From positions 1 to 35,581 of the forward strand of contig JAFGOA010000225.1 of the NCBI GenBank assembly GCA_016926735.1: a stretch of DNA of 35,581 nt. The letters are read 5' to 3'. This stretch comes from Promethearchaeota archaeon. GTDB taxonomy: Archaea > Asgardarchaeota > Lokiarchaeia > Sigyniarchaeales > SOKP01. The notes beneath the pieces were generated by a model. It worked only from the letters and a program-made list of their open reading frames with translations. It ran no database searches and was not told the origin of the DNA. The translations under genes were made by a program, and so were the position numbers. Below, one piece after another: positions 25,003-33,728 of this stretch. Within the stretch, counting starts at the first letter, position 1, and each line of letters starts with the position of its first letter.

Positions 25003-27228
25003 ATGAGTAGAATAGCTGAAACAGGTGGAAGAGAAGGGAGAAAAGTTAAAGTTAAAGACGCGTTCAAACAAGATGCAGGGAGAGGGATTATAAGAGTAGA
25101 TCCTGATCTTAGTAATCTACAAGGTTGGAAAACTGGTGATGTCATAGAAATTATGCATACTCAGACATTAGAGAAAACAGCAGCACTTTTATATCCTGGA
25201 AGGCCCGAAGATCAAGGTTTGGGGATTATAAGAATGGATGCATCTCTTAGAAGGAATCTAGGTGCATCTTTAGATGATATTGTATCTATTCGTAAAATTG
25301 ATGCAGCATTAGCCGAGAGGGTTGTATTTGCGGGATTAGAAGAAGCTGTAATCTTGAGAAATTCTCAACAATTAGCTAGTAAACTAGAAAATAGAATAAT
25401 TACAAAAAATGATATCTTAAGTTTCTATGCATATGGTAGAAGAGTAGATTTAATTGTTGTTAATTTTTTTCCAAAGGCAGATGCTGTTAGAATTCATTTG
25501 AAAAGTCAGATAATACTTAGTGAAAAAAGTCATAAAGAATTAGTACAGATTGAAAAATCAAGAGTCACTTATGAAGATATTGGTGGACTAGAGGATGAAA
25601 TTCAGAAAATAAGGGAAATGATAGAATTACCGATAAAGCATCCAGAGTTATTTACGAGAATAGGTATTGATCCTCCTAAAGGTGTATTATTACATGGTCC
25701 TCCTGGGACAGGAAAAACTTTGTTAGCTAGAGCTGTTGCATATGAAACTGATGCAAATTTCATTACAATTAGTGGTCCTGAAATTATGAGTAAATTTTAT
25801 GGGCAAAGCGAAGAAAATTTGCGTAAAGTATTTGAAGAAGCAAAGGAAAATGCTCCTTCTATTATCTTTATAGATGAGTTAGATTCTATTGCTCCAAAAA
25901 GAGGTGAAGTAACTGGGGAAGTAGAGAGAAGAGTTGTTGCTCAATTATTATCCTTGATGGATGGATTAGAAGGACGAGGTGAAGTAATTGTTATCGGGGC
26001 TACAAATAGGGTAAATGATATCGATAGTGCTTTAAGAAGGCCTGGACGATTTGATAGAGAAATTGAAATTGGTGTCCCTAATGCTGATGGCAGGCTCGAA
26101 ATACTTTTAATCCATACTAGAGGTATACCTCTAAAAAAGGATGTAAACCTGAGAGAAATAGCTGAAAAAACACACGGTTTTGTTGGAGCTGACGTAGAAT
26201 CTCTTGCTAAAGAAGCGGCAATGTTAGCAATACGGGAAATATTACCTAAGTTAAATTTAGATGAACCAATTCCAGCTGAGATTTTAAATGAAATTAAAAT
26301 AAGCAGTGAAAATCTTCATGATGCATTAACTAACATCGAACCATCTGCTCTTAGAGAAGTACTTATAACTAAACCAACAGAAACCTGGGATGATATTGGA
26401 GGATTGGACGATGCAAAATTGCAATTAAAAGAAGTTGTAGAATGGCCACTTAAATATCCAGAATTATATACTCATTTGAAATCTAAACCTCCGAGTGGAA
26501 TTTTATTGCATGGAATTCCTGGAACCGGAAAAACATTAGTAGCAAAGGCCTTAGCTCATGAAAGTGAAGTTAATTTTATTTCTGTAAAAGGACCTGAGTT
26601 TTTATCAAAATGGGTAGGTGAAAGTGAAAAGGCTGTCAGAGAAACATTTAGAAAAGCAAGGTCTGCCTCTCCATGTATTATATTCTTTGATGAGATTGAT
26701 GCTATTGCAGGAATGAGAGGAAGAGGTTCAGGTTCGCAAGTTAATGAACAAGTTGTATCTCAATTGCTAACTGAAATGGACGGACTTGAAGATTTACGGG
26801 GAGTTATTCTCTTAGCAGCTACTAATCGTCCAGATATGCTTGATCCTGCATTATTAAGGGCAGGAAGATTTGGTAGACATATAGAAATACCAGCACCAGA
26901 CGAAAAAGCCAGAGAACAAATTTTTAAAATACACCTAAAAGAAAAACCTTTAGCTATTGATGTTTCAATTCAAGATATGGTTAAAAAGTTAGAAGGATAT
27001 ACTGGAGCAGATATCTATGCTCTATGTGAAGAAGCTACTTTATTAACAATAAGGAGAGCTATTTCAGATATTTCTATTGATACTCATGATAAAGAATCTG
27101 TGTCTAAAATTAATATCGGAAAAGAAGAATTTGACTTTGCTATTGAAAAAACCTTAAAAAGTGCTGATAGGGCTCAGAAAGCATATAAAGATGCTTCTAA
27201 GGAGCCTAAAGAAGATTTATACAGATAA
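25003..27228 (+). CDS. CDC48/VCP-type AAA+ ATPase
   Basis: A roughly 741-residue double-AAA unfoldase. The N-terminal double-psi barrel and following small domain cover about 1-180 ([20 protein letters not shown]). D1 has Walker [12 protein letters not shown], Walker [15 protein letters not shown] and arginine-finger region [14 protein letters not shown]2 has Walker [12 protein letters not shown] (Ile instead of the usual Pro), Walker [12 protein letters not shown] and [11 protein letters not shown], where the usual Asp of GRFDR is Gly. The last three residues are Leu-Tyr-Arg, a hydrophobic-Tyr-X end like that docking ATPases on the 20S proteasome. I prefer ATG 25003, 8 nt after GTGA, over the GTG at 24991, which is part of that ribosome binding site. 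It is second in the Hsp20 operon. Confidence 0.95.
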   Translation: MSRIAETGGREGRKVKVKDAFKQDAGRGIIRVDPDLSNLQGWKTGDVIEIMHTQTLEKTAALLYPGRPEDQGLGIIRMDASLRRNLGASLDDIVSIRKIDAALAERVVFAGLEEAVILRNSQQLASKLENRIITKNDILSFYAYGRRVDLIVVNFFPKADAVRIHLKSQIILSEKSHKELVQIEKSRVTYEDIGGLEDEIQKIREMIELPIKHPELFTRIGIDPPKGVLLHGPPGTGKTLLARAVAYETDANFITISGPEIMSKFYGQSEENLRKVFEEAKENAPSIIFIDELDSIAPKRGEVTGEVERRVVAQLLSLMDGLEGRGEVIVIGATNRVNDIDSALRRPGRFDREIEIGVPNADGRLEILLIHTRGIPLKKDVNLREIAEKTHGFVGADVESLAKEAAMLAIREILPKLNLDEPIPAEILNEIKISSENLHDALTNIEPSALREVLITKPTETWDDIGGLDDAKLQLKEVVEWPLKYPELYTHLKSKPPSGILLHGIPGTGKTLVAKALAHESEVNFISVKGPEFLSKWVGESEKAVRETFRKARSASPCIIFFDEIDAIAGMRGRGSGSQVNEQVVSQLLTEMDGLEDLRGVILLAATNRPDMLDPALLRAGRFGRHIEIPAPDEKAREQIFKIHLKEKPLAIDVSIQDMVKKLEGYTGADIYALCEEATLLTIRRAISDISIDTHDKESVSKINIGKEEFDFAIEKTLKSADRAQKAYKDASKEPKEDLYR

Positions 27229-27270
27229 TAAATTTAATTTTATAAATAAATATTATGGGGTTGAAATAAT

Positions 27271-28047
27271 ATGGAGTTAAATGAAGAAAAACAAAAAATA
27301 AGTTTAGATAATCTATTAGAAATATTAGGAAATCCTACGAGAAGAGTTATAATTTCTAAATTAGCAAAAGTACCTCATTCAACTTCAGAATTAAGTAGAA
27401 TTTTAGGTATTTCAAGACAAGCAGTACATAGTCAACTTGAGATTCTAAAAAATTATAAGATTATTGAAAGAATAACCCCTGAAGAGCGTGGGAGTAAATA
27501 TCGGATAAAAAGCAATTTATCTTTAATAATTGATATTTCTCCTGATTATTATCATATTAAATACAAATTAACAAATATTGATCCTAAGTCTGAAGCTATT
27601 TTTCTAAAGAGTTCTAAAGATTCAGAAACATATGATAAATTAGATAATCCTAATAAAAAAATGAAATATTTAGGAGAAAATATTAAAGAAATTGAACAAA
27701 ATCTTTTTAAATTAGAACGAACTCGTAGACAATTATTACAAAAAAAAGAAAGTTTTATAATTGAACTAAAACATTTAATGGAACAACAATACAGGGATAA
27801 ACTTAGAAAAGAGAAATCAATGCTGGATAATTTAGAAATGGAAATTTTCTATACACTGTTTTTTAATCCTGTAAAATTCCACAGTAAAATAAATATTGAT
27901 AGTTTACTTGATGAATTATTTTTTTCAGACCTCGATAGAATTTCAAGAGCAAGTCATAGAACTTCAATTGAGCATCTCCTCAGAGATTTAGCAAAATCAA
28001 TGGATATCCTAAGAAAGGTAGATGATAATTGGTTCTTTGATATATAG
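27271..28047 (+). CDS. ArsR-like winged-helix protein with coiled coil
   Basis: A 258-residue protein. Residues about 10-85 form an ArsR-type winged helix: LLEILGNPTRRVIISKLAK, then HSTSELSRILGISRQAVHSQLEILKNYKII with the recognition helix, then a short wing. Residues about 125-180 are a charged coiled coil rich in Glu, Lys and Arg; the last 75 residues are helical and unrecognised. GTTGA lies 6 nt before the ATG. It starts 42 nt after CDC48 on the same strand, so it is likely in that operon and may be its regulator or an adaptor. No metal-binding cysteine motif of true ArsR sensors is present. Confidence 0.8.
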   Translation: MELNEEKQKISLDNLLEILGNPTRRVIISKLAKVPHSTSELSRILGISRQAVHSQLEILKNYKIIERITPEERGSKYRIKSNLSLIIDISPDYYHIKYKLTNIDPKSEAIFLKSSKDSETYDKLDNPNKKMKYLGENIKEIEQNLFKLERTRRQLLQKKESFIIELKHLMEQQYRDKLRKEKSMLDNLEMEIFYTLFFNPVKFHSKINIDSLLDELFFSDLDRISRASHRTSIEHLLRDLAKSMDILRKVDDNWFFDI

Positions 28048-28139
28048 GATGATTTATTAGATTATTTTATTTTAGTTTTTTTTATTTCAAACTTATAATT
28101 ATTACCTAATTTACATATATTATAAAAAAGGGTGAATAT

Positions 28140-28640
28140 ATGGATTTAAAGGATTTTAAAAAGGAATTACCAAAAATTTTCGAAAATGTTAAAAAAGATG
28201 TAGAAAAGATTTATGGGAAACACAGAGCAGGATTAAGCTTAGGTCTTGCAGAAATGGGGATATCTCGAGATGATTTTATAGGAGGTATGCACTTTTATCC
28301 CGGTACGGATATAATTATGAATAAAACTCCTTTAAGGTTAATTCTAAAAGAACAATCACATAAAATTAGTTGGGCATACGCATACCACATACTTTTACAT
28401 GAATATATACATTCTCTTGGGATTATAGATGAATATCAATGCCGTATGTTAACTAAACATATAACAAAGAAGATATTTAAAGAAGAAAATCATCCTGCGA
28501 TAATTCTTTCTGAAAAAGGAATTGGAGCTTATATTCCTAATTTTAATCTAATATATAATTCTATTGGACTAAATCGAAATGATTTGAATATTGAATATAT
28601 CTATGGGTTTGATGAAAATAGTTATACGTATTATTCTTAA
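28140..28640 (+). CDS. Small zincin-like protein with HExxHxxGxxD motif
   Basis: A 166-residue cytoplasmic protein with no signal peptide or membrane segment. HEYIHSLGIID at residues 87-97 gives the zinc-metallopeptidase pattern HExxHxxGxxD, with an aspartate at the third-ligand position as in some compact zincins. A preceding helix ISWAYAYHILL carries the motif and the C-terminal half is mixed. GGGTGA lies 4 nt before the ATG, a strong ribosome binding site. It is 92 nt after the winged-helix gene on the same strand and ends the Hsp20-CDC48 block. A role as a peptidase acting on CDC48-unfolded products, or on ubiquitin-like conjugates, is speculation; the motif itself is clear. Confidence 0.7.
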   Translation: MDLKDFKKELPKIFENVKKDVEKIYGKHRAGLSLGLAEMGISRDDFIGGMHFYPGTDIIMNKTPLRLILKEQSHKISWAYAYHILLHEYIHSLGIIDEYQCRMLTKHITKKIFKEENHPAIILSEKGIGAYIPNFNLIYNSIGLNRNDLNIEYIYGFDENSYTYYS

Positions 28641-28843
28641 GATTATAAAGATTACAAATAGACTTTTTTTTTTCAAAATAATTTTACTATTCAAATAATT
28701 TGATGATATATTTGAAACATTAAAAATAATTACAATAATTTTTTTAAATTAATTAGACATTATTTTAACAAAAAGATAGTTGATTACTAATTTCAGAAGA
28801 TATATCAATTGATAAGAAGAAAGAGGAGCATATTGAAAAAACA

Positions 28844-29854
28844 ATGGAAGTAAGCCAAGAACAGATTATCATTAATTGGCAATTTAAAGACGTTAAAAAA
28901 AAACTTACTTATGATATTAAAAAATGTGTTGGATGCAGTCTCTGTATGATCATTTGTCCTGTAGAAGCAATTGATCTTGGACCAATTCCTCAAATTGTTC
29001 AAAATATATTAGATGAGACTAATCCTAAAATATTAATAAATGACAACTGTATGAATTGTATGCTCTGCGCAATTGTTTGTCCTAATAATGCTTTTCATGA
29101 ACATATAACTCCAGAAGGTATAATTGATCTTGATGAATATCCTTCAATTGGTAAGTTCTATGAAATAGATGATAAATTATGTACAGAAGATAAAAAAGAT
29201 CCAATATGTCTTCTTTGTAAAGAATCACGTAATATGAATTCCATAAAAGACTATCATAAAATATCTTTAAATTGTCCTAAAAAATGTTTCAAAATAAAAT
29301 CTCCATTAAAAGGAAAAGTCCATATAAAAAAACCTATGTTATGGAAATGTGATCCACAAGGTTGTAAAGCATGTGTTAATATATGTCCTGTAGAAGCCTT
29401 TTATATTCCAGAAAAGGCTGAAGATGTAAAGAAATTTGGAAAAATTGCTTGTAATGAAGATGATTGTTTATACTGTGGAGCTTGCGAAAATGCTTGTCCA
29501 GATAATTTGATATTTATTGAAAGAAATAATATTGAAATTTTAGATCCAAAAAGAAAAGGAGGATATCCTTGGGTAGATGGATGGATTAATAGTTTTAAAA
29601 ATATACTAAGAAATAATTTATTAACCGGAAAGACTCAAATCAAATTATTTATTAATGAAGAGAGTAAAAAACTTGAAGATACTATTGAAGAACAACTTCC
29701 TCATATAAATGAGAATGAACAAAAAGAACTTAATAAAATTAACAATATTATACAGAGTCTACTCAAAACAAAAAAAATTCGATATTGGATTAAAGATAAT
29801 AGACTTGATAAAATTGGTTTAGAAATTAAAAAGATATTAGACAAAAAAAAATAA
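28844..29854 (+). CDS. Polyferredoxin (multiple 4Fe-4S), FwdF-like
   Basis: At least four 4Fe-4S cysteine groups are visible: CVGCSLCMIICP, CMNCMLCAIVCP, CDPQGCKACVNICP and CLYCGACENACP, plus a less regular middle set (CTEDKKDPICLLC and CPKKC). The length of 336 residues and this spacing fit polyferredoxins such as the F subunit of formylmethanofuran dehydrogenase or hydrogenase-associated polyferredoxins. It moves electrons between soluble redox enzymes. Residues after about 235 are helical without cysteines. The frame is open upstream to a stop at 28781: ATT at 28790 lies 6 nt after GTTGA and would add 18 residues beginning SEDISIDKKK, so this start is uncertain. The exact partner enzyme cannot be told from the window. 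Confidence 0.85.
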   Translation: MEVSQEQIIINWQFKDVKKKLTYDIKKCVGCSLCMIICPVEAIDLGPIPQIVQNILDETNPKILINDNCMNCMLCAIVCPNNAFHEHITPEGIIDLDEYPSIGKFYEIDDKLCTEDKKDPICLLCKESRNMNSIKDYHKISLNCPKKCFKIKSPLKGKVHIKKPMLWKCDPQGCKACVNICPVEAFYIPEKAEDVKKFGKIACNEDDCLYCGACENACPDNLIFIERNNIEILDPKRKGGYPWVDGWINSFKNILRNNLLTGKTQIKLFINEESKKLEDTIEEQLPHINENEQKELNKINNIIQSLLKTKKIRYWIKDNRLDKIGLEIKKILDKKK

Positions 29855-29880
29855 TACGATTTTTATAATATGTAAAAGAG

Positions 29881-29982
29881 TGGGAGGAACGGGATTCGAA
29901 CCCGCGACCTCCTGGTCCCAAACCAGGAATCAGTTTGGAAAAATTAAAGTATAATTTTTATACCAAGCTAGACTACCCTCCC
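29881..29982 (-). tRNA. tRNA-Pro (anticodon TGG) with a D-loop intron
   Basis: On the minus strand the acceptor arm GGGAGGG (29982-29976) pairs with TCCTCCC (29888-29882), discriminator A at 29881. The anticodon arm is CCTGG-TTTGGGA-CCAGG with anticodon TGG. The variable loop is AGGTC and the T-arm GCGGG-TTCGAAT-CCCGT. The D-arm GTCTAGCTTGGTA...TGAT is interrupted by 28 nt (29960-29933). Removing them gives a 74-nt tRNA whose D-arm reads as in other proline tRNAs. CCA is not encoded. The gene lies between the polyferredoxin (+) and an ADP-ribosylglycohydrolase homologue (-). Confidence 0.95.
29933..29960 (-). other. Bulge-helix-bulge intron in the tRNA-Pro D-loop (between positions 21 and 22)
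   Basis: Central helix TTGG (29966-29963) with CCAA (29938-29935), 4 bp; 3-nt bulges TAT and ACT on the two 3' sides; inner helix AAAAATT/AATTTTT, 7 bp, closing a 7-nt loop. Cutting each bulge after its second base removes exactly 28 nt and joins GGTA to TGAT. The outer helix is weak, so this is a relaxed form of the motif. Confidence 0.85.
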
Positions 29983-30118
29983 GTTTTTAAAAAGAGAGAT
30001 GATCTCTACAATAATCCAATGATAAAAGTAAAAATGTTTTTTTGGTTTTTAATTTTTTTATTTCTCAAAAAAATACTTACTCTAACCGTATTTTTATTCT
30101 TCAAATTTTATTAATTAT

Positions 30119-31129
30119 TTATATAAATTTTCTAAATTGTTTTGTATATGTATTATATAGATTCTCAGAAATACTTAAAATATATTTCTTGTTTTTTACA
30201 ATCCTTATCATTCTTGATGATATTTTATTATATCCAAAATACGCTCCTGCTAGTCCCCCTCCAATTGCTCCAACTGTATTTGTATCACCACCTGCGGTTG
30301 CAAATGAGATAATGGATTCTTCGAAAGAACTAAGATTTTTTAGAAAGATAAATAAAACACAAATCAATGTACTGAGACTAAAGGGGTGAATAAATGCTTT
30401 ACCTAAATATTCTTCAATAAAATATGGGGATTTTACTCCAATTTGAGAAAATTTAATCAGTCCTGCTTCGAGAGATAAATCTAAATTTTCATTTAATTTT
30501 TTTAGGGCATCAATATAAATTTCTTGAATATCATTGTCTATATCTGAAATTGAATGAATCAATATTTTAAAAAAATTATCTATTGGAAATTCATCATTAT
30601 TTTGCAGTTTTATTACATAAGAAATTGCACTCGCAATAATTATCGATCCTGCTATTGCTAAAGGATCACAATGAGTGATCATACTTGATATTTCAGCTGT
30701 TTTTTTTAATAATTCAAGATTATTATTATATAGTAATCCAATAGGTGCTATTCGGCTCATACTCCCATTTCCTTTACTTCTTGTGGCGGCATTCTTATAT
30801 TCTATTCCCCTTTCTAATCTTTTTATAGCAGTTAGACGTTCATAACTTGGATTTATAGGAGGATCATATAACCATAAAACAAATTCTTTAATGGTATTAT
30901 CAACCCTAAATCCGTTTCCTTTTATTAATGATTCTGCCAGATGTAATGTTAATTGAGTTTCATTAGTATAAGTCTTAAAAGCATGAATATTACTATCCAA
31001 AAAATCCTTAAAATCATCGAATTTTAGAGTAATGTCTTCTCTTAGTTTTCCTTTAAATGGAAAACCTAATGTATCCCCAATAGCAATACCTGTTAATGTT
31101 CCTTTGAATTTATCTAAATAATTTTGCAT
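30119..31129 (-). CDS. ADP-ribosylglycohydrolase (DraG/ARH) family protein with altered metal site
   Basis: A 336-residue all-helical protein. GTLTGIAIGDTLGFPFKG (10-27), the TNETQLTLHLAESL segment (55-68), GNGSMSRIAPIGLL (120-133), THCDPLAIAG (152-161) and GGDTNTVGAIGGGLAGAYFGY (280-300) are the ordered signatures of this family, which removes ADP-ribose from proteins or other targets. The two metal-binding motifs differ from the standard TDDTQ and GGDTDT: Asp-Asp is Asn56-Glu57 and the second Asp of the latter is Asn284. It may therefore have changed or lost activity. No NAD-dependent ADP-ribosyltransferase is encoded nearby. It is convergent with the polyferredoxin and separated from it by the tRNA. 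Confidence 0.87.
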   Translation of the reverse strand: MQNYLDKFKGTLTGIAIGDTLGFPFKGKLREDITLKFDDFKDFLDSNIHAFKTYTNETQLTLHLAESLIKGNGFRVDNTIKEFVLWLYDPPINPSYERLTAIKRLERGIEYKNAATRSKGNGSMSRIAPIGLLYNNNLELLKKTAEISSMITHCDPLAIAGSIIIASAISYVIKLQNNDEFPIDNFFKILIHSISDIDNDIQEIYIDALKKLNENLDLSLEAGLIKFSQIGVKSPYFIEEYLGKAFIHPFSLSTLICVLFIFLKNLSSFEESIISFATAGGDTNTVGAIGGGLAGAYFGYNKISSRMIRIVKNKKYILSISENLYNTYTKQFRKFI

Positions 31130-31179
31130 AATTAATATTCATTTATATTAATAATTAGATTTTTTGAAATTAAAAGCTA

Positions 31180-31545
31180 CTACTCTTTTTTAATCGTTTT
31201 ATTTATATGTTTAATTAAATTGTCAAGATTGAAAGGTTTTTCCAAAAAACCTTTAATTCCTATAGATAGAGCCTCATTTTTTATTGATCTATCTGCACTT
31301 GCAAAAATAATGTTAGATTTTTTATCTAGTCTAAGAATTTCTTTAGTTGCAGAAAGACCATCTTTCAAAGGCATTCTATGATCCATAATTATAATATCAG
31401 GTTTTTTAATAAATAATTTAAACTTATCAATTGCTTCTATACCATTATTAGCAATGTCTAAAACAACATATCCATATAGATTCAAATATTTTTGATATAA
31501 TAATTGTATGGATTTATCATCTTCTACAATGAAAACAGATCTCAC
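31180..31545 (-). CDS. Single-domain response regulator (receiver) 1
   Basis: A 121-residue stand-alone receiver (REC) domain, with no DNA-binding output. The acidic pair is in IVEDDKS (7-13), the phospho-acceptor aspartate in IIMDHRMP (D55 region), the switch Ser in FASADRS, and the conserved lysine in LEKPF. The start is GTG (complement of 31543-31545), with AGGAG about 10 nt upstream. It is a paralogue of the receiver at 31853-32224, sharing MDHRMP, FASAD.SIK and KPF. It lies 307 bp downstream of that gene on the same strand, so it may have its own promoter. Likely phosphorylated by the kinase at 32211-33728 or its relative at 18680-20962. Confidence 0.92.
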   Translation of the reverse strand: MRSVFIVEDDKSIQLLYQKYLNLYGYVVLDIANNGIEAIDKFKLFIKKPDIIIMDHRMPLKDGLSATKEILRLDKKSNIIFASADRSIKNEALSIGIKGFLEKPFNLDNLIKHINKTIKKE

Positions 31546-31852
31546 TTTAGAGGAAACTCCTTATTATAGTTATTTAATGCTAATCTATTCACTGTTGTTG
31601 TTATTAGATATAAACATTATATGTATGATTTCTCAAAGATTATTTCTCTATAATGATCGAAATTCCTTTAAAAATCAAAAGAATAGAAATATTATTTTGC
31701 TTAGTATCAGATTTACGATTTTATCCTATTAAAAAAATTATATTCCTATATTTAATATTTTTGTTTTAATAGAAAAAATTAAGGTCCTATTTTTTAGTTT
31801 TATATCTATATTCTAAAAAATAAAATTAACATAAAGATTAATTAAAGTACAA
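31546..31852. other. Intergenic region between the two receiver genes
   Basis: This 307-bp stretch holds the AGGAG ribosome binding site and a weak TATA-like ACTATAATAA for receiver 1 on the minus strand. Otherwise it is simple A/T sequence. A plus-strand frame of 74 codons covering its left part and the start of receiver 1 has the look of a chance frame. No repeat or RNA structure is seen. Confidence 0.4.
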
Positions 31853-32224
31853 TTATTTTGAATTTAAACATGCATTTATTTCTTCTATCAAATCTTCATA
31901 ACTAAAAGGCTTTGATAAGAATTTAGATGCTCCTACAGCAATTGCTTTTTCTTTAATACTTTTATCCGCACTTGCAAAAATAATAATGGAAGTATGGTTT
32001 AATTTTATAATTTCTTCAGTAGTGTCAATTCCATTTTTAATCGGCATTCTATGATCCATTAAAATAATTTCTGGTTTTTCATGAAATTCCTTATACATTG
32101 TTAATGCTTCTTCTCCGTTATTTGCTTTTCCAACTACTTCAAATCCATAATTTGTAAGCATTAATTCATATAACCTTTGCAAAGAGAAATCATCCTCCAC
32201 AATTAGAATTTTAGTCAGTTTCAA
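31853..32224 (-). CDS. Single-domain response regulator (receiver) 2
   Basis: A 123-residue receiver domain with IVEDDFS (8-14), acceptor aspartate in ILMDHRMP, switch Ser in FASADKS and lysine in LSKPF. No output domain. The start is TTG (complement of 32222-32224), which lies inside the last codons of the histidine kinase gene: the two overlap by 14 nt, so translation is probably coupled and the pair forms a two-component system. The signal probably passes on through protein contact or further phosphotransfer, as with CheY-like proteins, since there is no DNA-binding domain. Confidence 0.93.
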   Translation of the reverse strand: MKLTKILIVEDDFSLQRLYELMLTNYGFEVVGKANNGEEALTMYKEFHEKPEIILMDHRMPIKNGIDTTEEIIKLNHTSIIIFASADKSIKEKAIAVGASKFLSKPFSYEDLIEEINACLNSK

Positions 32225-33728
32225 TCGCCTCTGGTATCATTATTTTAAAATTACTTCCTTGTGTATAATCTCCTTCTATTCTATTCTCAACCCAGATTAT
32301 CCCCTTATAACTCTCTAAAATTTTTTTTACAAGTGATAACCCTAATCCCATGCCTCCTTCAATATTAAATTTATCTTCACCTCTTTGGAAGATTTGCTCT
32401 TTTCTCTGGTCTTTAATTCCAATTCCATTATCCATAAATTGAAATTGAACAAAATTACCCTCTTTATTAATAATCTTTTTAATATCTATATCAATTCTTA
32501 TAATTGGACTTTGATTATATTTAACAGCGTTAATGAGAATATTTTCAAACACATCTAGTATAAATTCATTCCCAAACACAACTAAATTTGCATTAAAAGG
32601 GTGAACCCGTATTCGTATATCTCTTTCTTGGAACATTTTTTCAATAAAAGTAATAGCACTTTCCAATAATAAATTAAATTGTATTGGTTTTATTTTTTTA
32701 CTAAATTCTTCAAGTAGAGAGGACTTACGAATATTAGAGACTAAATTAGCTCCTCTCATAACTTGAGTATTAATAATTTCATTTACTTCAGCAAGTCTTT
32801 CCTCTTTATTAATATCATTACGAAGTATCTGACGTAATTCATTTGCAGATCTTATATTTTGAAGGATATTATTAATATCATGAGCGAATAAATCTTTATA
32901 AAACTCAGCTCGATTATATGCTTCACGATATTTTAATTCTGATTCTTTTAACTTTATTTCAGCATTTTTTTTTTCTGTAATATCTAAAACAACTACTAAG
33001 ATAAATTCCTCATCAGAAAGAGATATTTTACTCATATGAGATAGTAACCAAATTTTTTTTCCTTCTTTTGCCTCAACTAACACTTCTATTGGTTCAATTT
33101 GTTCTCCTTTCTTTAATAATTTTAATCTTTTTTTTAAATTTGGTACTAAAGATTCATTATACAAATGTAATTCTAAGTAATTTTTACCAATAAATAAAGT
33201 TTTATCATATCCCGTTAATTCTTTGATTATAGAATTAACTTCCATAATTTTGCCTTCTATATCAAGTAATGCTATGATATAAGGAGAATTCTCAAATAAA
33301 TTACGATATCTCTCTTCAGATTCTTTTAATTTTTGCTCAGCTGTTTTCCATTCTTCCTCTCTATGTATGATGTCAGTATGAACAAAAATAACATCGGGAG
33401 GAATATAGATATAAGAACACATAAGTCTCTTTGAAAGATTTATTGATTGATAATGGTAATCTATTTCTTTTGGAGGAATAAATTTTCCTTCCAAACAATG
33501 ATTTAAATCCTTTAAAATTCCTGGATTATCCTTGTATAGTTCAGAAGCTTTTATTCCGAGGAATTTTTCCATTTGATTATTTACTATCTCATCAGCTTCT
33601 ATATTATAATTAATTAGAATAAGATCATTTCCTTGTTTTCTCCATATGTAACTGGGTGTTGGTATTTTTTCAAAGTATTCCCGGAAATATTTATCCTCTA
33701 TTGAATCTCTAGGTCTTTTATCATTCAA
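32211..33728 (-). CDS. PAS-domain histidine kinase paired with receiver 2
   Basis: A 505-residue cytoplasmic kinase. An N-terminal PAS-like region (about 14-115, IPTPSYIWRKQGNDLILINYN) is followed by a clear PAS domain (about 135-255, YRNLFENSPYIIALLDIEG to VLDITEKKNAE). The phosphoacceptor helix is FAHDINNILQNIRSANEL, the N-box ENILINAVKYN, then DNGIGIKDQR, an inserted FQRGEDKFNIEG lid, and GMGLGLSLVKKIL. The start is TTG. The 3' end of the gene matches the kinase at 18680-20962 almost base for base over about 90 nt. Overlap of 14 nt with the receiver gene downstream defines an operon. Ligand or cofactor of the PAS domains is unknown. Confidence 0.92.
   Translation of the reverse strand: MNDKRPRDSIEDKYFREYFEKIPTPSYIWRKQGNDLILINYNIEADEIVNNQMEKFLGIKASELYKDNPGILKDLNHCLEGKFIPPKEIDYHYQSINLSKRLMCSYIYIPPDVIFVHTDIIHREEEWKTAEQKLKESEERYRNLFENSPYIIALLDIEGKIMEVNSIIKELTGYDKTLFIGKNYLELHLYNESLVPNLKKRLKLLKKGEQIEPIEVLVEAKEGKKIWLLSHMSKISLSDEEFILVVVLDITEKKNAEIKLKESELKYREAYNRAEFYKDLFAHDINNILQNIRSANELRQILRNDINKEERLAEVNEIINTQVMRGANLVSNIRKSSLLEEFSKKIKPIQFNLLLESAITFIEKMFQERDIRIRVHPFNANLVVFGNEFILDVFENILINAVKYNQSPIIRIDIDIKKIINKEGNFVQFQFMDNGIGIKDQRKEQIFQRGEDKFNIEGGMGLGLSLVKKILESYKGIIWVENRIEGDYTQGSNFKIMIPEAIETD

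Noticed and set aside
30042-30389. Plus-strand frame of 115 codons
   Set aside because: It is antisense to the conserved C-terminal half of the ADP-ribosylglycohydrolase homologue, which has clear family motifs.
31508-31732. Plus-strand frame of 74 codons, sharing AAACTCCTTATTATA with the first kinase
   Set aside because: It overlaps the start of receiver 1, is not PAS-like beyond a few residues, and the shared 15-mer is low-complexity A/T sequence.
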